This document shows, piece by piece, positions 17,076 through 26,383 of a DNA stretch of 64,000 bases (positions within the stretch are counted from its first letter, which is position 1; each line of letters starts with the position of its first letter). The notes under the pieces were generated by a model. That model worked only from the letters and a program-made list of their open reading frames with translations. It had not been told where the DNA came from and did no database searches. Source of the stretch: Nocardia bhagyanarayanae (GTDB taxonomy: Bacteria > Actinomycetota > Actinomycetes > Mycobacteriales > Mycobacteriaceae). A program made the position numbers and the translations under genes. Where the stretch lies: the NCBI RefSeq assembly GCF_006716565.1, contig NZ_VFPG01000001.1, positions 2,604,001 through 2,668,000 on the forward strand, written 5' to 3'.

Positions 17076-18296
17076 TCAGCTCAGGCGCTCGATGACCATC
17101 GCCATGCCCTGGCCGCCACCGACGCACATGGTCTCCACACCGAACTGCTTGTCGTAGGTCTGGAGGTTGTTGATGAGCGTGGTGGTGATGCGGGCGCCGG
17201 TCATGCCGAACGGGTGGCCGAGGGCGATGGCGCCACCGGAGACGTTCAGCTTGTCCTCGTCGATCTTCAGCTCGCGAGCCGAACCGAGCACCTGCACGGC
17301 GAAGGCCTCGTTGATCTCGAACAGGTCGATGTCGTCGACCGTCTTGCCCGCCAGCGCCAGCGCGCGCTTGACGGCCTCGATCGGGCCGAGGCCCATGATC
17401 TCCGGCGACAGGCCCGAGACGCCGGTGGACACGATGCGCGCCAGCGGGGTCAGGCCGAGTTCCTTGGCCTTGGTGTCGCTCATGATGACCAGCGCCGCGG
17501 CGCCGTCGTTGAGCGGACAACAGTTACCGGCGGTGATGGTGCCGTCGGGACGGAAGACCGGCTTCAGCTGCGAGACGGCCTCGTAGGTGACGCCGGCGCG
17601 CGGGCCGTCGTCGGTCGAGACCACGGTGCCGTCCGGCAGGGTGATCGGGGTGATCTCGCGCTCGAAGAAGCCGTTCTTGATGGCCTCCTCCGCACGGTTC
17701 TGCGAGCGCACGCCCCAGCGGTCCTGGTCCTCACGGCTGATGCCGGTGAAGGTGGCGACGTTCTCGGCGGTCTGGCCCATCGCGATGTAGGCGTCCGGGA
17801 TCAGGCCGTCCTCGCGCGGGTCGTGCCAGATGCCCGCGCCGCCCTGAGCGGTCTGCGCGGTCCGGGCCTGCGCCTCGTCGAACAGCGGGTTCTGGGTGTT
17901 CGGCCAGCTGTCGGCCGAGCCGTTGACGTAGCGCGAGACGGTCTCGACGCCCGCGGAGATGAACACGTCGCCCTCGCCCGCCTTGATGGCGTGGAAGGCC
18001 ATCCGGGTGGACTGCAGCGAGGAGGCGCAGTAGCGGTGCACGGTGGTGCCGGGAATCGTGTCGTAGCCCAGCTGCACCGCGACGATGCGAGCGATGTTGA
18101 AGCCCTGCTCACCGCCCGGGGAGCCGCAGCCGAGGATCAGGTCGTCGACCTGGGTCGGGTCGAGCGCAGGAACCTTGTCGAGCGCCGCGCGCACGATCTG
18201 GGTGGTCAGGTCGTCGGGCCGCATGTCGACCAGCGAACCCTTGCGGGCCCGGCCGATGGGGGAGCGGGCGGTCGAAACGATAACTGCCTCTGGCAT
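17076..18296 (-). CDS. fadA: Acetyl-CoA C-acyltransferase (thiolase)
   Basis: A 406-residue thiolase for the last step of beta-oxidation (or acetoacetyl-CoA exchange). Nucleophile Cys in HRYCASSLQSTRMA (about 91). Catalytic His and Gly in NEAFAVQ and GGAIALGHPFGMTGAR (about 360). Second catalytic Cys in CVGGGQGMAMV near the C-terminus. The length is typical. Position and strand match Rv1074c (fadA3). It lies 43 bases downstream of the GDSL hydrolase gene on the same strand. ATG 18296 starts the conserved MPEAVIVSTARSPIG; the frame is open beyond. Confidence 0.93.
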   Translation of the reverse strand: MPEAVIVSTARSPIGRARKGSLVDMRPDDLTTQIVRAALDKVPALDPTQVDDLILGCGSPGGEQGFNIARIVAVQLGYDTIPGTTVHRYCASSLQSTRMAFHAIKAGEGDVFISAGVETVSRYVNGSADSWPNTQNPLFDEAQARTAQTAQGGAGIWHDPREDGLIPDAYIAMGQTAENVATFTGISREDQDRWGVRSQNRAEEAIKNGFFEREITPITLPDGTVVSTDDGPRAGVTYEAVSQLKPVFRPDGTITAGNCCPLNDGAAALVIMSDTKAKELGLTPLARIVSTGVSGLSPEIMGLGPIEAVKRALALAGKTVDDIDLFEINEAFAVQVLGSARELKIDEDKLNVSGGAIALGHPFGMTGARITTTLINNLQTYDKQFGVETMCVGGGQGMAMVIERLS

Positions 18297-18339
18297 GAGG
18301 GCTCCTTCGTACTTGCTGCTCAGTTTTGTACTGGCACAT

Positions 18340-19332
18340 CTATGTGTACCGAACCTGTCGAGCGCCGGGAACGTCGCCCCGGCCATTGCGCGCTTCGGCG
18401 TCGTCCGCTGCGACCGCGCCGGATTTCTGAGCAACCAGCCCGCGCAGCCGGGCCGCGAGTCCGCGACGCAGGCCGTGCGCGCCGCGGTCGGTGTTCAGCC
18501 CCCGCTGTTCCAGGGCGGCGAGCAGCGCGGGAAGCACCCGCGCCGCGGCGAGTTCGTAGCCCGCGGCCGAGGGGTGGAAGCCGTCGGCGGAGAACATCTG
18601 CTCGGGCGCGGTGCGGAATTCCCGGCCCAGCTCGCCGAGCGCTACCGGGTGTCCGCCCGCGGCGGTGGTGACCGCGAACTGCGCCCTGGCCAGCCGCACG
18701 CTCCAGTTCCGCACGATGGTGCGCAGCGGCTGCGGAATCGCGGACACGGTCCCCAGATCGGGACACGTGCCGACCACGACGACGCTGCCCGACAGGTGCA
18801 GCCGGGCCACCGCGGCGCCCAGCCTGCGCGCCGAGGCGCCGATGGAGTGCTTCTTGGTGATGTCGTTGGCGCCGATGAAGATCACCGCGGCGTCCGGCGG
18901 CGGTCCCGCGACGAACATGGCGTCCACCTGTCCGGCGAGACCTTTGGAGGTGGCGCCGGAGATCGCCTTGGTGCTCAGCCGGATTCGTTTCCCGCTGGCC
19001 TCGGCGAGTGCGCGGGCGATGCGTACGCCGGGCACGCCGTCGGCGGTCAGGCAACCGACGCCTGCCGCGGTGGAGTCGCCGAAGATCATCAGGTGCAGGT
19101 CGGCGTGCTTGCCGGTGCGCCATGGCTCTGGCGCAAGGCAGCCCGCGGTGTAGATGCCGTCCGCCTCCGGCGGCTTGGAGGTGTCGCGGCCGATCACGCC
19201 GCGCGCGACACCGGCCTGCGCCATGAGCAGCCGATACGCGGCCCACGATGCGGTGCCCGCCCCGGAACCCGCGAGCAACGTCGCAGCACCGGTGACGGCG
19301 GCCGTTCGCCGGCTGATCCGAGGTGCTCCCAC
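18340..19332 (-). CDS. Exported SGNH/GDSL hydrolase
   Basis: A 330-residue exported hydrolase. An arginine-rich start and hydrophobic segment (RRTAAVTGAATLLAGSG) suggest a signal anchor. The block I serine motif is IFGDSTAAGVG (about 83-93), block III IFIGANDI (about 151), and block V DGFHPSAAGY (about 249) with the catalytic Asp-His. It acts on an unknown ester in the envelope. Gene order and strand match Rv1075c. The start is GTG 19332. It probably shares a transcript with the downstream thiolase. Confidence 0.88.
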   Translation of the reverse strand: MGAPRISRRTAAVTGAATLLAGSGAGTASWAAYRLLMAQAGVARGVIGRDTSKPPEADGIYTAGCLAPEPWRTGKHADLHLMIFGDSTAAGVGCLTADGVPGVRIARALAEASGKRIRLSTKAISGATSKGLAGQVDAMFVAGPPPDAAVIFIGANDITKKHSIGASARRLGAAVARLHLSGSVVVVGTCPDLGTVSAIPQPLRTIVRNWSVRLARAQFAVTTAAGGHPVALGELGREFRTAPEQMFSADGFHPSAAGYELAAARVLPALLAALEQRGLNTDRGAHGLRRGLAARLRGLVAQKSGAVAADDAEARNGRGDVPGARQVRYT

Positions 19333-19438
19333 GCTCCGAGATTTTACGGGCTCGGCGCGACGAAGTCGGAAGCCGAAGCGTCCGGCGAGCGCTGCCGGGG
19401 ACCAATGTCGGTCGCCCAGCAGCGAAGCGCGGGTCCGG

Positions 19439-19897
19439 CTAGATGACGTCGAACGTGCCGCGGGCCGGGATGCTCAGCGCGTCGGTGGTGACGGTGACCT
19501 CGATGCGGCCCGGGCCGGTGTCCTGGAACAGCGCGTACTGGATGCTGCCGTAGATACCGGTGACAACCGTGTTCTCGTAGGCGCCGGTCGCACCGGTGTT
19601 CAGGTTGCGCCACGCCACGGTCGTGCGCACCTCGCACAGCGGCGCGAGTGGGTACATGCCGGGACCGATGCCCGCCACCGGCAGCGCGCGGACGTTCAGA
19701 ATCGCGCGGCCCGGCCACTCGGGGCTGGTGTCGGCCCAGGTCTGAATGGTGGTCCAGCAGAGTCCGCCGTGCGCGACGGTCGGCACCTGCGGGAACGACA
19801 CCGTGGCCGCGCCGGCCTGCGCACCGGTCCCGATCAGCGCGGCCGTCGCCGTCGCGGCGAGGACGGTTGCGGCGCGAGCGATAGTGGGCTGCCTCAT
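19439..19897 (-). CDS. Secreted protein of unknown function
   Basis: A 152-residue exported protein. Signal peptide 1-31 ending AQAGAA-TVSF. The mature part is beta-rich with two cysteines (GLCWTTIQ and PLCEVRTT, about 47 and 88) likely joined by a disulfide, and motifs LNVRALPVAGIGPGMYPLAP and TGAYENTVVTGIYGS. No enzyme motif is seen; I do not recognise the family beyond its being typical of small Nocardia secreted proteins. Divergent from cbs, with 186 bases between starts. ATG 19897 opens the signal peptide. Confidence 0.75.
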   Translation of the reverse strand: MRQPTIARAATVLAATATAALIGTGAQAGAATVSFPQVPTVAHGGLCWTTIQTWADTSPEWPGRAILNVRALPVAGIGPGMYPLAPLCEVRTTVAWRNLNTGATGAYENTVVTGIYGSIQYALFQDTGPGRIEVTVTTDALSIPARGTFDVI

Positions 19898-20083
19898 GTT
19901 TCCCGATCTTAGGGTCGCTCGGCCGACCGTGTGGCGTGTCGCCGAGGGGACGCTCCGAGCCGGCGTGCGCGAACTCACAGTGTTCGTCTCCGCCGCACTC
20001 CCTGGCCCCTGCGGGGTCGCGCCGCGCACCGCCCTCCGGGACCGTCGCTCATGCCGTGACGGGCCTTCTGCAACGATAGGGCT

Positions 20084-21472
20084 ATGCGCATCGCGGATCA
20101 CGTCGTGGACCTCATCGGCAACACGCCCCTGGTCCGGCTGAACAATGTCGTTGGACCGACCGACGGGCTCGTTGCGGCCAAGATCGAATACCTGAACCCG
20201 GGCGGCAGCTCCAAGGACCGCATCGCGGTGAAGATGATCGACGCCGCCGAGCAGGCCGGGCTGCTGAAGCCGGGCGGAACCATTGTCGAGCCAACCTCCG
20301 GCAACACCGGCGTCGGGCTCGCGCTCGTCGCGCAGCAGCGCGGTTACAAGTGCGTGTTCGTCTGCCCGGACAAGGTCTCCGAGGACAAGCGGAACGTGCT
20401 GCGCGCCTATGGCGCCGAGGTGGTGGTCTGCCCGACCGCCGTGCCGCCGGACCACCCGGACAGCTACTACAGCGTCTCCGACCGCCTGGTCCGCGAGATC
20501 GACGGCGCCTGGAAGCCGGATCAGTACTCCAACCCCGGCGGCCCCGACAGCCACTACGAGACCACCGGTCCGGAGATCTGGCGCGACACCGAAGGCAAGA
20601 TCACCCACTTCGTCGCGGGCGTCGGCACCGGCGGCACCATCACCGGCGCGGGCCGCTACCTCAAGGAGGTGTCGGGCGGCAAGGTCAAGGTCATCGGCGC
20701 CGACCCCGAGGGTTCGGTCTACTCCGGCGGCACCGGCCGTCCGTATCTGGTGGAGGGCGTCGGCGAGGACTTCTGGCCGTCGGCGTACGACCCGGCCGTG
20801 CCGGACGAGATCATCGCGGTCTCCGACGCCGATTCCTTCGACATGACCCGCAGGCTGGCTCGCGAGGAGGGCCTGCTGGTCGGTGGTTCCTGCGGTATGG
20901 CCGTGGTCGCCGCCATCGAGGTCGCGCGGCGCGACCCGGACGCGGTCGTAGTCGTGCTGCTGCCGGACGGCGGTCGCGGCTACCTCTCCAAGATCTTCAA
21001 CGATCGCTGGATGAGCTCCTACGGCTTCCTGCGCACCAGCCTCGACGGCAGCCCCGAGCCGCTGGTCGGCGACGTGCTGCGCGGCAAGTCCGGCGAGCTG
21101 CCCGATCTGGTGCACACCCACCCGTCGGAGACGGTGCGCGATGCCATCGAGATCCTGCGCGAGTACGGCGTCTCCCAGATGCCGGTCGTCGGCGCCGAGC
21201 CGCCGGTGATGGCCGGTGAGGTCGCGGGCAGCGTCACCGAGCGCGACCTGCTCTCCGCGGTCTTCGAAGGACGCGCGCAGCTCACCGATTCGGTGGCCGA
21301 GCACATGAGCCCGTCCTTCCCGCTCATCGGTTCCGGCGAACTCATCTCCGCCGCGACCAAGGCGCTGTCGGACACCGACGCGCTGATGGTCGTCGAGGAC
21401 GGCAAGCCGGTCGGCGTCATCACGCGCCACGACCTGCTCGGCTTCCTGAGCACCGGCCGCATCGGCCACTGA
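20084..21472 (+). CDS. cbs: Cystathionine beta-synthase
   Basis: A 462-residue PLP enzyme condensing serine and homocysteine to cystathionine in reverse transsulfuration. The PLP lysine is in NPGGSSKDRIAVKM (about 44), the substrate loop is EPTSGNTGVGLAL, and the phosphate loop is GVGTGGTITGAG. Residues about 340-460 form a Bateman pair of CBS domains (VRDAIEILREYGVSQMPVV, VAEHMSPSFPLI, ALMVVEDGKPVGVITRHDLL), the regulatory half. There is no N-terminal haem domain, as usual in bacteria. Orthologous in position and strand to Rv1077. metB lies 5 kb downstream, as in mycobacteria. Confidence 0.95.
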   Translation: MRIADHVVDLIGNTPLVRLNNVVGPTDGLVAAKIEYLNPGGSSKDRIAVKMIDAAEQAGLLKPGGTIVEPTSGNTGVGLALVAQQRGYKCVFVCPDKVSEDKRNVLRAYGAEVVVCPTAVPPDHPDSYYSVSDRLVREIDGAWKPDQYSNPGGPDSHYETTGPEIWRDTEGKITHFVAGVGTGGTITGAGRYLKEVSGGKVKVIGADPEGSVYSGGTGRPYLVEGVGEDFWPSAYDPAVPDEIIAVSDADSFDMTRRLAREEGLLVGGSCGMAVVAAIEVARRDPDAVVVVLLPDGGRGYLSKIFNDRWMSSYGFLRTSLDGSPEPLVGDVLRGKSGELPDLVHTHPSETVRDAIEILREYGVSQMPVVGAEPPVMAGEVAGSVTERDLLSAVFEGRAQLTDSVAEHMSPSFPLIGSGELISAATKALSDTDALMVVEDGKPVGVITRHDLLGFLSTGRIGH

Positions 21473-21509
21473 CCCGCCACGCCGCACAAGCGGGCGCGGC
21501 GAATCTCGT

Positions 21510-22277
21510 TCAGAACGGGACTTCGGTGGCGAGCAGGCCCGTGCCGTCGGCGCGACCCGAGAGGGTGCGGCAGAACTCGATCGCGTCGAGTTCGAGCGGC
21601 TCGGCTTCCCCGTTGGTCCAGGCGCCGCCCGCGGGTCCGGTGAGGGTGAGGCGGTATGGGCGGCCGTGGCGTTGCGCCCATTCGTGGACCACGTCGTCGA
21701 CGAGGACGCCGTCGTGTTCCGCGGTGGTGGTGAACTCCCGGCCGGTCGCGCGGGCCAGGTCGACGCGGTGCATCCACGGGTCGCGGGTCAGGATGACGTC
21801 GAGCAGGTAGCCGAAGCTCCACTTCTCGGCGTACCCGTTCACCACCTGCGTTCCAGGCATCGGCAACGCGCGCAGCAGCGCGGGAGTGCGGCGGCGGGTC
21901 TTCGCGGCGCGCGGACCCAGCTCGGCGAGCATCGCGACCAGCTCCTCGGGCGAACGCGTGCCGAACTCGCGGACCTGCAACCCGGTCAGCGCGTCGATCA
22001 TCCGTGCCTCTCCGTTGGGCCGCTTGTTGGCGATCCGGTTCTGGCGCAGGTTCTCCCGCGGTGACGCGGCCATCGCCGCCATCCCGACGACATGCGAGAT
22101 CATCTGGTGCACAGTCCACTCCGTGCAGTCGGTGGGCTTGGACCAGTCTTCGGCGCCGAGCTCGGCGGCGGCGTCGTGGACCCGCGTGTACTCGGTGGCG
22201 GCCAGACGCATGGCCGTGGCGCGATCCAGCGCGGATCGGCGCATACCGGCCGGGGCCGGGAATGTCGTGGTGGTCAT
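21510..22277 (-). CDS. Maleylpyruvate isomerase family (DinB-fold) protein
   Basis: A 255-residue protein of the mycothiol-dependent maleylpyruvate isomerase/DinB four-helix family. The metal-binding layout is visible: CTEWTVHQMISHVVGM (about 53-68) and DPWMHRVDLARATG (about 173-186). Members are mycothiol transferases or isomerases of unclear substrate. Its ATG overlaps the stop of the upstream TetR gene by four bases (ATGA), so regulator and enzyme form one coupled operon. A strong GGAGG site precedes the start. Confidence 0.85.
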   Translation of the reverse strand: MTTTTFPAPAGMRRSALDRATAMRLAATEYTRVHDAAAELGAEDWSKPTDCTEWTVHQMISHVVGMAAMAASPRENLRQNRIANKRPNGEARMIDALTGLQVREFGTRSPEELVAMLAELGPRAAKTRRRTPALLRALPMPGTQVVNGYAEKWSFGYLLDVILTRDPWMHRVDLARATGREFTTTAEHDGVLVDDVVHEWAQRHGRPYRLTLTGPAGGAWTNGEAEPLELDAIEFCRTLSGRADGTGLLATEVPF

Positions 22278-22906
22278 CGTGACCTCCTGGATGTTCGGGG
22301 TTTCTCGTTGTCTTCGGGCAGGCCGACGCCGTCGGACCACATGTCGACGGCGCGGTCCAGCAGCCGTCTTCTGCTGTCGCCGCCCGGATCGTTGGCCAGC
22401 TGCTGGTCGACGAGTCCGGCGACGAGCGCCATCCAGATCTCGATGTCGCCGCGGTCGGTGACGCCGATGTCCGCGAGGCGGTCGAGCAGCATCCGCAGCA
22501 CCCGTTCGGCGACGGCGTAGGTCTGTTCGGACGGCTCGAAGCCGGGCAGTGTGCGCTGGTTCATCAGCTGGTAGCGCGGCAGGTCCGCGACCGAGAAGTC
22601 GAAGAAGTTCCTGGCCAGGGCCCGCATGAGCGGGCGTGGGGACGCCGGGAGTCCGTCGTACACCCGCTGGGAGATCGCTTCGCACTCCGACCACGCCTGG
22701 CCGTACATGGCGTCGTAGATCGCGTTCTTCGAGGGGAAATGGGTGTAGAGCGAAGGTGCCCGCATGCCGACCTCGGTCGCGACCGCGCGCAACGTCAGTT
22801 GGGCGAGGCCGTGTTCGCGGGCGAGGGTCCACGCCGCGTCGAGGATCTCCCTGCGGGTTGCCTCACGGCGTTCGGCCTTCCTATCGCGAATAGATTCGCC
22901 TAACAC
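22274..22906 (-). CDS. TetR/AcrR family regulator
   Basis: A 210-residue repressor. The N-terminal helix-turn-helix reads TRREILDAAWTLAREHGLAQLTLRAVATEVGMRAPSLYTHFPSKNAIYDAMY (about 13-64). The C-terminal helical domain binds an unknown ligand. GTG 22906 (VLGESIRDRKAERRE) is preferred because a palindrome covers it and upstream residues lack family character. It is coupled to the DinB-fold gene by a four-base overlap and probably controls that operon. Confidence 0.85.
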   Translation of the reverse strand: MLGESIRDRKAERREATRREILDAAWTLAREHGLAQLTLRAVATEVGMRAPSLYTHFPSKNAIYDAMYGQAWSECEAISQRVYDGLPASPRPLMRALARNFFDFSVADLPRYQLMNQRTLPGFEPSEQTYAVAERVLRMLLDRLADIGVTDRGDIEIWMALVAGLVDQQLANDPGGDSRRRLLDRAVDMWSDGVGLPEDNEKPRTSRRSR

Positions 22907-22913
22907 AGTTAGG
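22899..22913. promoter_or_regulatory. TetR operator candidate
   Basis: Perfect inverted repeat CCTAAC-ACA-GTTAGG spanning the GTG start of the TetR gene. Its position suggests autorepression of the tetR/DinB-fold operon. Confidence 0.5.
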
Positions 22914-23207
22914 AGCCTTCTCCCGATCACCTCTGATGTCAATAGGCTATGAATGCCGACAGCTACTGGATTGGCGGTCGCCTCGGAACTCGTTCGGCCC
23001 GTACACATCTCAGACCCGCTGCCTGGGCGCGCCTTCGCTCGCGGCGGGGGAGCCGAGGCTCGCCGCGCGGTGAATTTGGTCGGCATGTCGAAACAGGCAA
23101 ATTCTTCGCAAATTGGGGATTTCGGTGTATTTCCGGGGGTATAACCGGCCTGGAAAGTCGCCTCGGCAATCGCCCTGGCGTAATCGGATAGCGAAGGGAA
23201 GGGCGCG

Positions 23208-24386
23208 GTGTACACCTCCAGTTTGGCTATCGATTTCCAGCAAGGGCTTTCGGACGCGTGGAGTTCCATCGCGACGTTCGTGCCCAAGCTCGCGGGCTTC
23301 CTTGTCATCCTGCTGATCGGCTGGATCGTCGCGAAGGCGGTGGCGAAGATCGTCGACAAAGTGCTGGAGCGGGTCGGCTTCGATCGACTCGTCGAGCGCG
23401 GCGGGATCAGAAGAATGCTCGAGCGCAGTAAATACGACGCGTCGGACCTGCTCGCCAAGCTCGCCTACTACGCGATCCTGCTGATCGCGCTGCAACTCGG
23501 CTTCGGCGTCTTCGGGCCGAACCCGGTCAGCGACCTGCTCGCCGGCATCGTGTCCTGGTTGCCGAGGGCCGCGGTCGCGATCGTCATCATCGTCGTCGCG
23601 GGCGCCATCGCGCACGCGGTCCGCGAACTGGTCACCAACGCGCTCGGCGGCCTGTCCTACGGCCGCATGCTCGGCACGTTGGCCGCGGTGTTCGTCTGGG
23701 GTGTCGGCATCATCGCGGCGCTGAACCAGATCGGCATCGCCACCACGGTCACCACGCCCATCCTGATCGCCGTGCTCGCCACCGTCGGCGGCATCCTGGT
23801 GGTCGGCGTCGGCGGCGGTCTCGTCCGGCCGATGCAGCGGCGCTGGGACAACTGGCTGCGCAATCTCGAGCAGGAGGTGCCCGCAATGCGCGGCCATGCG
23901 GAGGCGTACCAGCGTGGCCGCGAGGACGCGTCCCGTGAGCAGCAGTGGGCGGCTCAGCCCGCGCGCACTCAGCAGCTGACGCCGGAAGAGGCCATGGCGG
24001 GCGGCCGCCAGCAGGGTGGTTACCCGCAGCAGCAGGGCGGTTACGTCGAGGGCCAGGGCGCGGGGTATGGCCAGGGGCCCGGCGGCGGCTACCCGCAGGG
24101 TGGTCAGGGTGGCACCTATCCGCAGGGTGGCCAGCGCGGCGGTTACCCGGAGGGCGGTGGCTACACCGAGGGTGGCGGCAGGCACGGCTACCCGGAGGGC
24201 GGCCAAGGTGGCGGCTATCCGCAGCAAGGCGGTCAAGGTGGCGCCTACCCGCAGCAAGGCGGCCGCGGCGCAGGTTATCCGCAGGGCGGTCAGGGTGGCA
24301 CGTATCCGCAGGGTGGTCAGGGCGGTTATCCGCAGGGCGGCAGTGAGTACACCGAGTACGGCGGTGAGTCGCCCGATACGCGGTAG
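23208..24386 (+). CDS. MscS-like TM-helix protein with repetitive tail
   Basis: A 392-residue membrane protein. Residues 1-210 hold five hydrophobic segments with the conserved TM-helix repeats of small mechanosensitive-channel-like proteins (FVPKLAGFLVILLIGWIVAKAVAKIVDKVLERVGFD and SWLPRAAVAIVIIVVAGAIAHAVRELV). Residues about 215-260 are a charged linker. Residues 265-392 are a low-complexity cytosolic tail of GGYPQ/GQGG-type repeats with regularly spaced tyrosines. Such tails occur in phase-separating or scaffold proteins. GTG 23208 start. A perfect hairpin terminator follows. Confidence 0.82.
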   Translation: MYTSSLAIDFQQGLSDAWSSIATFVPKLAGFLVILLIGWIVAKAVAKIVDKVLERVGFDRLVERGGIRRMLERSKYDASDLLAKLAYYAILLIALQLGFGVFGPNPVSDLLAGIVSWLPRAAVAIVIIVVAGAIAHAVRELVTNALGGLSYGRMLGTLAAVFVWGVGIIAALNQIGIATTVTTPILIAVLATVGGILVVGVGGGLVRPMQRRWDNWLRNLEQEVPAMRGHAEAYQRGREDASREQQWAAQPARTQQLTPEEAMAGGRQQGGYPQQQGGYVEGQGAGYGQGPGGGYPQGGQGGTYPQGGQRGGYPEGGGYTEGGGRHGYPEGGQGGGYPQQGGQGGAYPQQGGRGAGYPQGGQGGTYPQGGQGGYPQGGSEYTEYGGESPDTR

Positions 24387-24400
24387 TGCTGGAAATCGAG

Positions 24401-24432
24401 ACGTCCGCCCCGGGTTCGCCCGGGGCGGACGT
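24401..24432 (+). terminator. Intrinsic terminator
   Basis: A perfect 14-base stem (ACGTCCGCCCCGGG and complement) closed by a TTCG tetraloop, 14 bases after the stop of the MscS-like gene. Confidence 0.85.
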
Positions 24433-24734
24433 TCGTTGTGCGGGGGCCGATTTCTTGGCCGGATCTCCCGCGCCGCGTCGAGCTCAGGGTCGGCCCTACG
24501 GCACCCGCACGCTGATCGGCAGCGCTGGCGTCGGGGTCGTGCCGGACTGTGTTGTTTCCGGTGGGCGGTGGAGTGCGCCGCAGGCCGCGGTGGTCGCACA
24601 GCAGTAAGAGGGGGCGTCGGCGTCCCGGCCGGTGATTTCGACGAATGCGCCTGGAATGGGCCGATCGCTCCGAGCCGGTCATGGGATCGAAGCCCGCCGA
24701 GCTCGCGGCGGACGTGTATCCGAGGCGAGAACGC
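24433..24734. other. Intergenic, nothing recognised
   Basis: About 300 bases between the terminator and the 3' end of the DUF6401 gene. Open frames lack motifs or starts. Confidence 0.4.
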
Positions 24735-25103
24735 CTATCGGGAAGGCTGGTCGCCCGCGTACAGGCAGACGCCCGCGAGTCGCATCTGCAACCAGTCGGC
24801 TTGAACCCAACCGAGGGCGTCCGCGGGCGGCTCGCTCACCATGGGCGCGGCATCCGGCTCGCCGACGTGGTCGAGCAATCCGCGGACGTATCCGGCGAGC
24901 AGCACCTCGGCGGGCACCGAGGAAGCGCCTTCGATACCGAAGTCGAGGATGTCGCGGACGGCGGCGGCGTGCTGATCGAGCGCCGCCGAGACCGCGGGAA
25001 ATTCCGCGGCGGCGGTCCGCGCCGGCACCCCGTGCGTCGTGTGCAGGCGGTTCAGCATTCGGCGCGCCGACACTTCGAGCAACGCGGGACCCAGCAAAAA
25101 CAC
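24735..25103 (-). CDS. DUF6401-like protein
   Basis: A 122-residue, mainly helical protein. Conserved-looking segments are ARRMLNRLHTTHG, EFPAVSAALDQHAAAVRDILDFG and EVLLAGYVRGLLDHV, matching my memory of the DUF6401 family, which is named for its occurrence near natural-product genes. No such cluster adjoins this copy. GTG 25103 is the only start near the first helix. It lies 102 bases... downstream of nothing obvious, but on the same strand as the acyl-CoA dehydrogenase that ends upstream... it follows that gene's 3' end by about 100 bases and could share its transcript. Confidence 0.6.
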   Translation of the reverse strand: MFLLGPALLEVSARRMLNRLHTTHGVPARTAAAEFPAVSAALDQHAAAVRDILDFGIEGASSVPAEVLLAGYVRGLLDHVGEPDAAPMVSEPPADALGWVQADWLQMRLAGVCLYAGDQPSR

Positions 25104-25204
25104 CCGGCAATGCTAGCAATCGGCGGACGTATATCAAAATGTGATGTTCGACCAATTGCCGGTTTTCAGCTGAGAATTGCCACAGCAAATTACGCGCGTG
25201 TGAT

Positions 25205-26383
25205 TCAGCGGAAGGCGTTGGCGTCGGTGAGCGCCTTGCCGAGCACGAGCTGGTGCACCTCCGCGGTCCCTTCGTAGGTGAGCACCGACTCGAGGTTGTT
25301 CGCGTGCCGCAGCACCGGGTAGTCGAGGGTGATGCCGTTGGCGCCCAGGATGGTGCGGCACTCGCGAGCGATCGCGATGGCCTCCCGGGTGCTGTTCAGC
25401 TTGCCCGCGCTGATCTGCTCGGCGCTGATCTCGCCGCGATCCTTGAGCCTGCCGAGGTGCACCGCGAGCAGCTGGCCCTTGCCGAGCTCCAGCGCCATGT
25501 CGGCGAGCTTGCCCTGGGTGAGCTGGTAGCCGGCCAGCGGCTTGTCGAAGACCTCGCGCGACCTGGCGTATTCGATGGCGGCGCCGAGGCAGTCGCGGGC
25601 CGCGCCGAGGGCGCCGAAGATGATGCCGAAGCGCGCCTCGCTCAGGCAGGCCAGCGGCGAGCTCAATCCGCGCGATTCCGGAAGCACCGCGTCGGCGGGC
25701 AGTCGCACGTCGTCGAAGTCGAGTTCGGCGGTGATGGACGCGCGCAGCGACAGCTTGCGGTGCATCTCGCGCGCGGTGAAGCCGGGCGTCCCCGCGGGCA
25801 CCAGGAAACCGCGCACCACGGGCTTGGCGTCGCCGTCCTCGGCGTAGGCCCAGACCACCGCGACATCGGCCACCGAGCCGTTGGTGATCCACATCTTCGA
25901 TCCGTTGAGCACCCAGTCGTCGCCGTCGCGCTTGGCCCTGGTGCGCATACCGCCTGGATTGGAGCCGAAGTCGGGTTCGGTCAATCCGAAACAACCGAGC
26001 GCGGCGCCCGCGGCCATGTCCGGCAGCCACCGCTGCTTCTGCTCCTCGGAGCCGAACTTGTGGATCGCGGTCATCGCCAGCGAACCCTGCACCGAAACCA
26101 TGCTGCGCACGCCGGAATCGACCGCCTCCAGCTCCTGGCAGGCCAGGCCGTAGGCCGTCGCCGACATCCCGGCGCAGCCGTAGCCGTCCAGGTGCATGCC
26201 GAGCAGGCCGAGTTTGCCCAGCTCCGGGGCGATTTCGCGAGCCGGGAAGGTGCCCGCCTCGAACCAGTCGGCGATGTGCGGGCGCAGCCGCTGCGCCGCG
26301 AAAGCCGCGACGGTATCCCGGATCTCCCGCTCTTCCTCGGAGAGCAGGGCATCGATCGCGAACAGTTCTTCGACAGTCACCAT
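25205..26383 (-). CDS. Acyl-CoA dehydrogenase, glutaryl-CoA type
   Basis: A 392-residue flavoprotein dehydrogenase. FAD/substrate motifs: LGCFGLTEPDFGSNPGGM (about 130-147) and WVLNGSKMWITNGSVADV. Helical C-terminal domain: RSREVFDKPLAGYQLTQGKLADM. The catalytic Glu is in SVLTYEGTAEVHQLVLGKAL (about 371), in the glutaryl-CoA/short-chain position. The overall sequence best fits glutaryl-CoA dehydrogenase-like enzymes (lysine/tryptophan breakdown), but the substrate cannot be fixed from sequence. Divergent from metB, with 94 bases between starts. Confidence 0.9.
   Translation of the reverse strand: MVTVEELFAIDALLSEEEREIRDTVAAFAAQRLRPHIADWFEAGTFPAREIAPELGKLGLLGMHLDGYGCAGMSATAYGLACQELEAVDSGVRSMVSVQGSLAMTAIHKFGSEEQKQRWLPDMAAGAALGCFGLTEPDFGSNPGGMRTRAKRDGDDWVLNGSKMWITNGSVADVAVVWAYAEDGDAKPVVRGFLVPAGTPGFTAREMHRKLSLRASITAELDFDDVRLPADAVLPESRGLSSPLACLSEARFGIIFGALGAARDCLGAAIEYARSREVFDKPLAGYQLTQGKLADMALELGKGQLLAVHLGRLKDRGEISAEQISAGKLNSTREAIAIARECRTILGANGITLDYPVLRHANNLESVLTYEGTAEVHQLVLGKALTDANAFR

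Noticed and set aside
16989..18671. A 560-codon plus-strand frame over the thiolase
   Set aside because: Antisense to a complete thiolase; biased Arg/Gly/Val composition.
24000..24386. Regular repeats suggestive of a CRISPR array
   Set aside because: The repeats are in frame and encode the GGYPQ tail of the MscS-like protein; unit lengths vary and there are no spacers.
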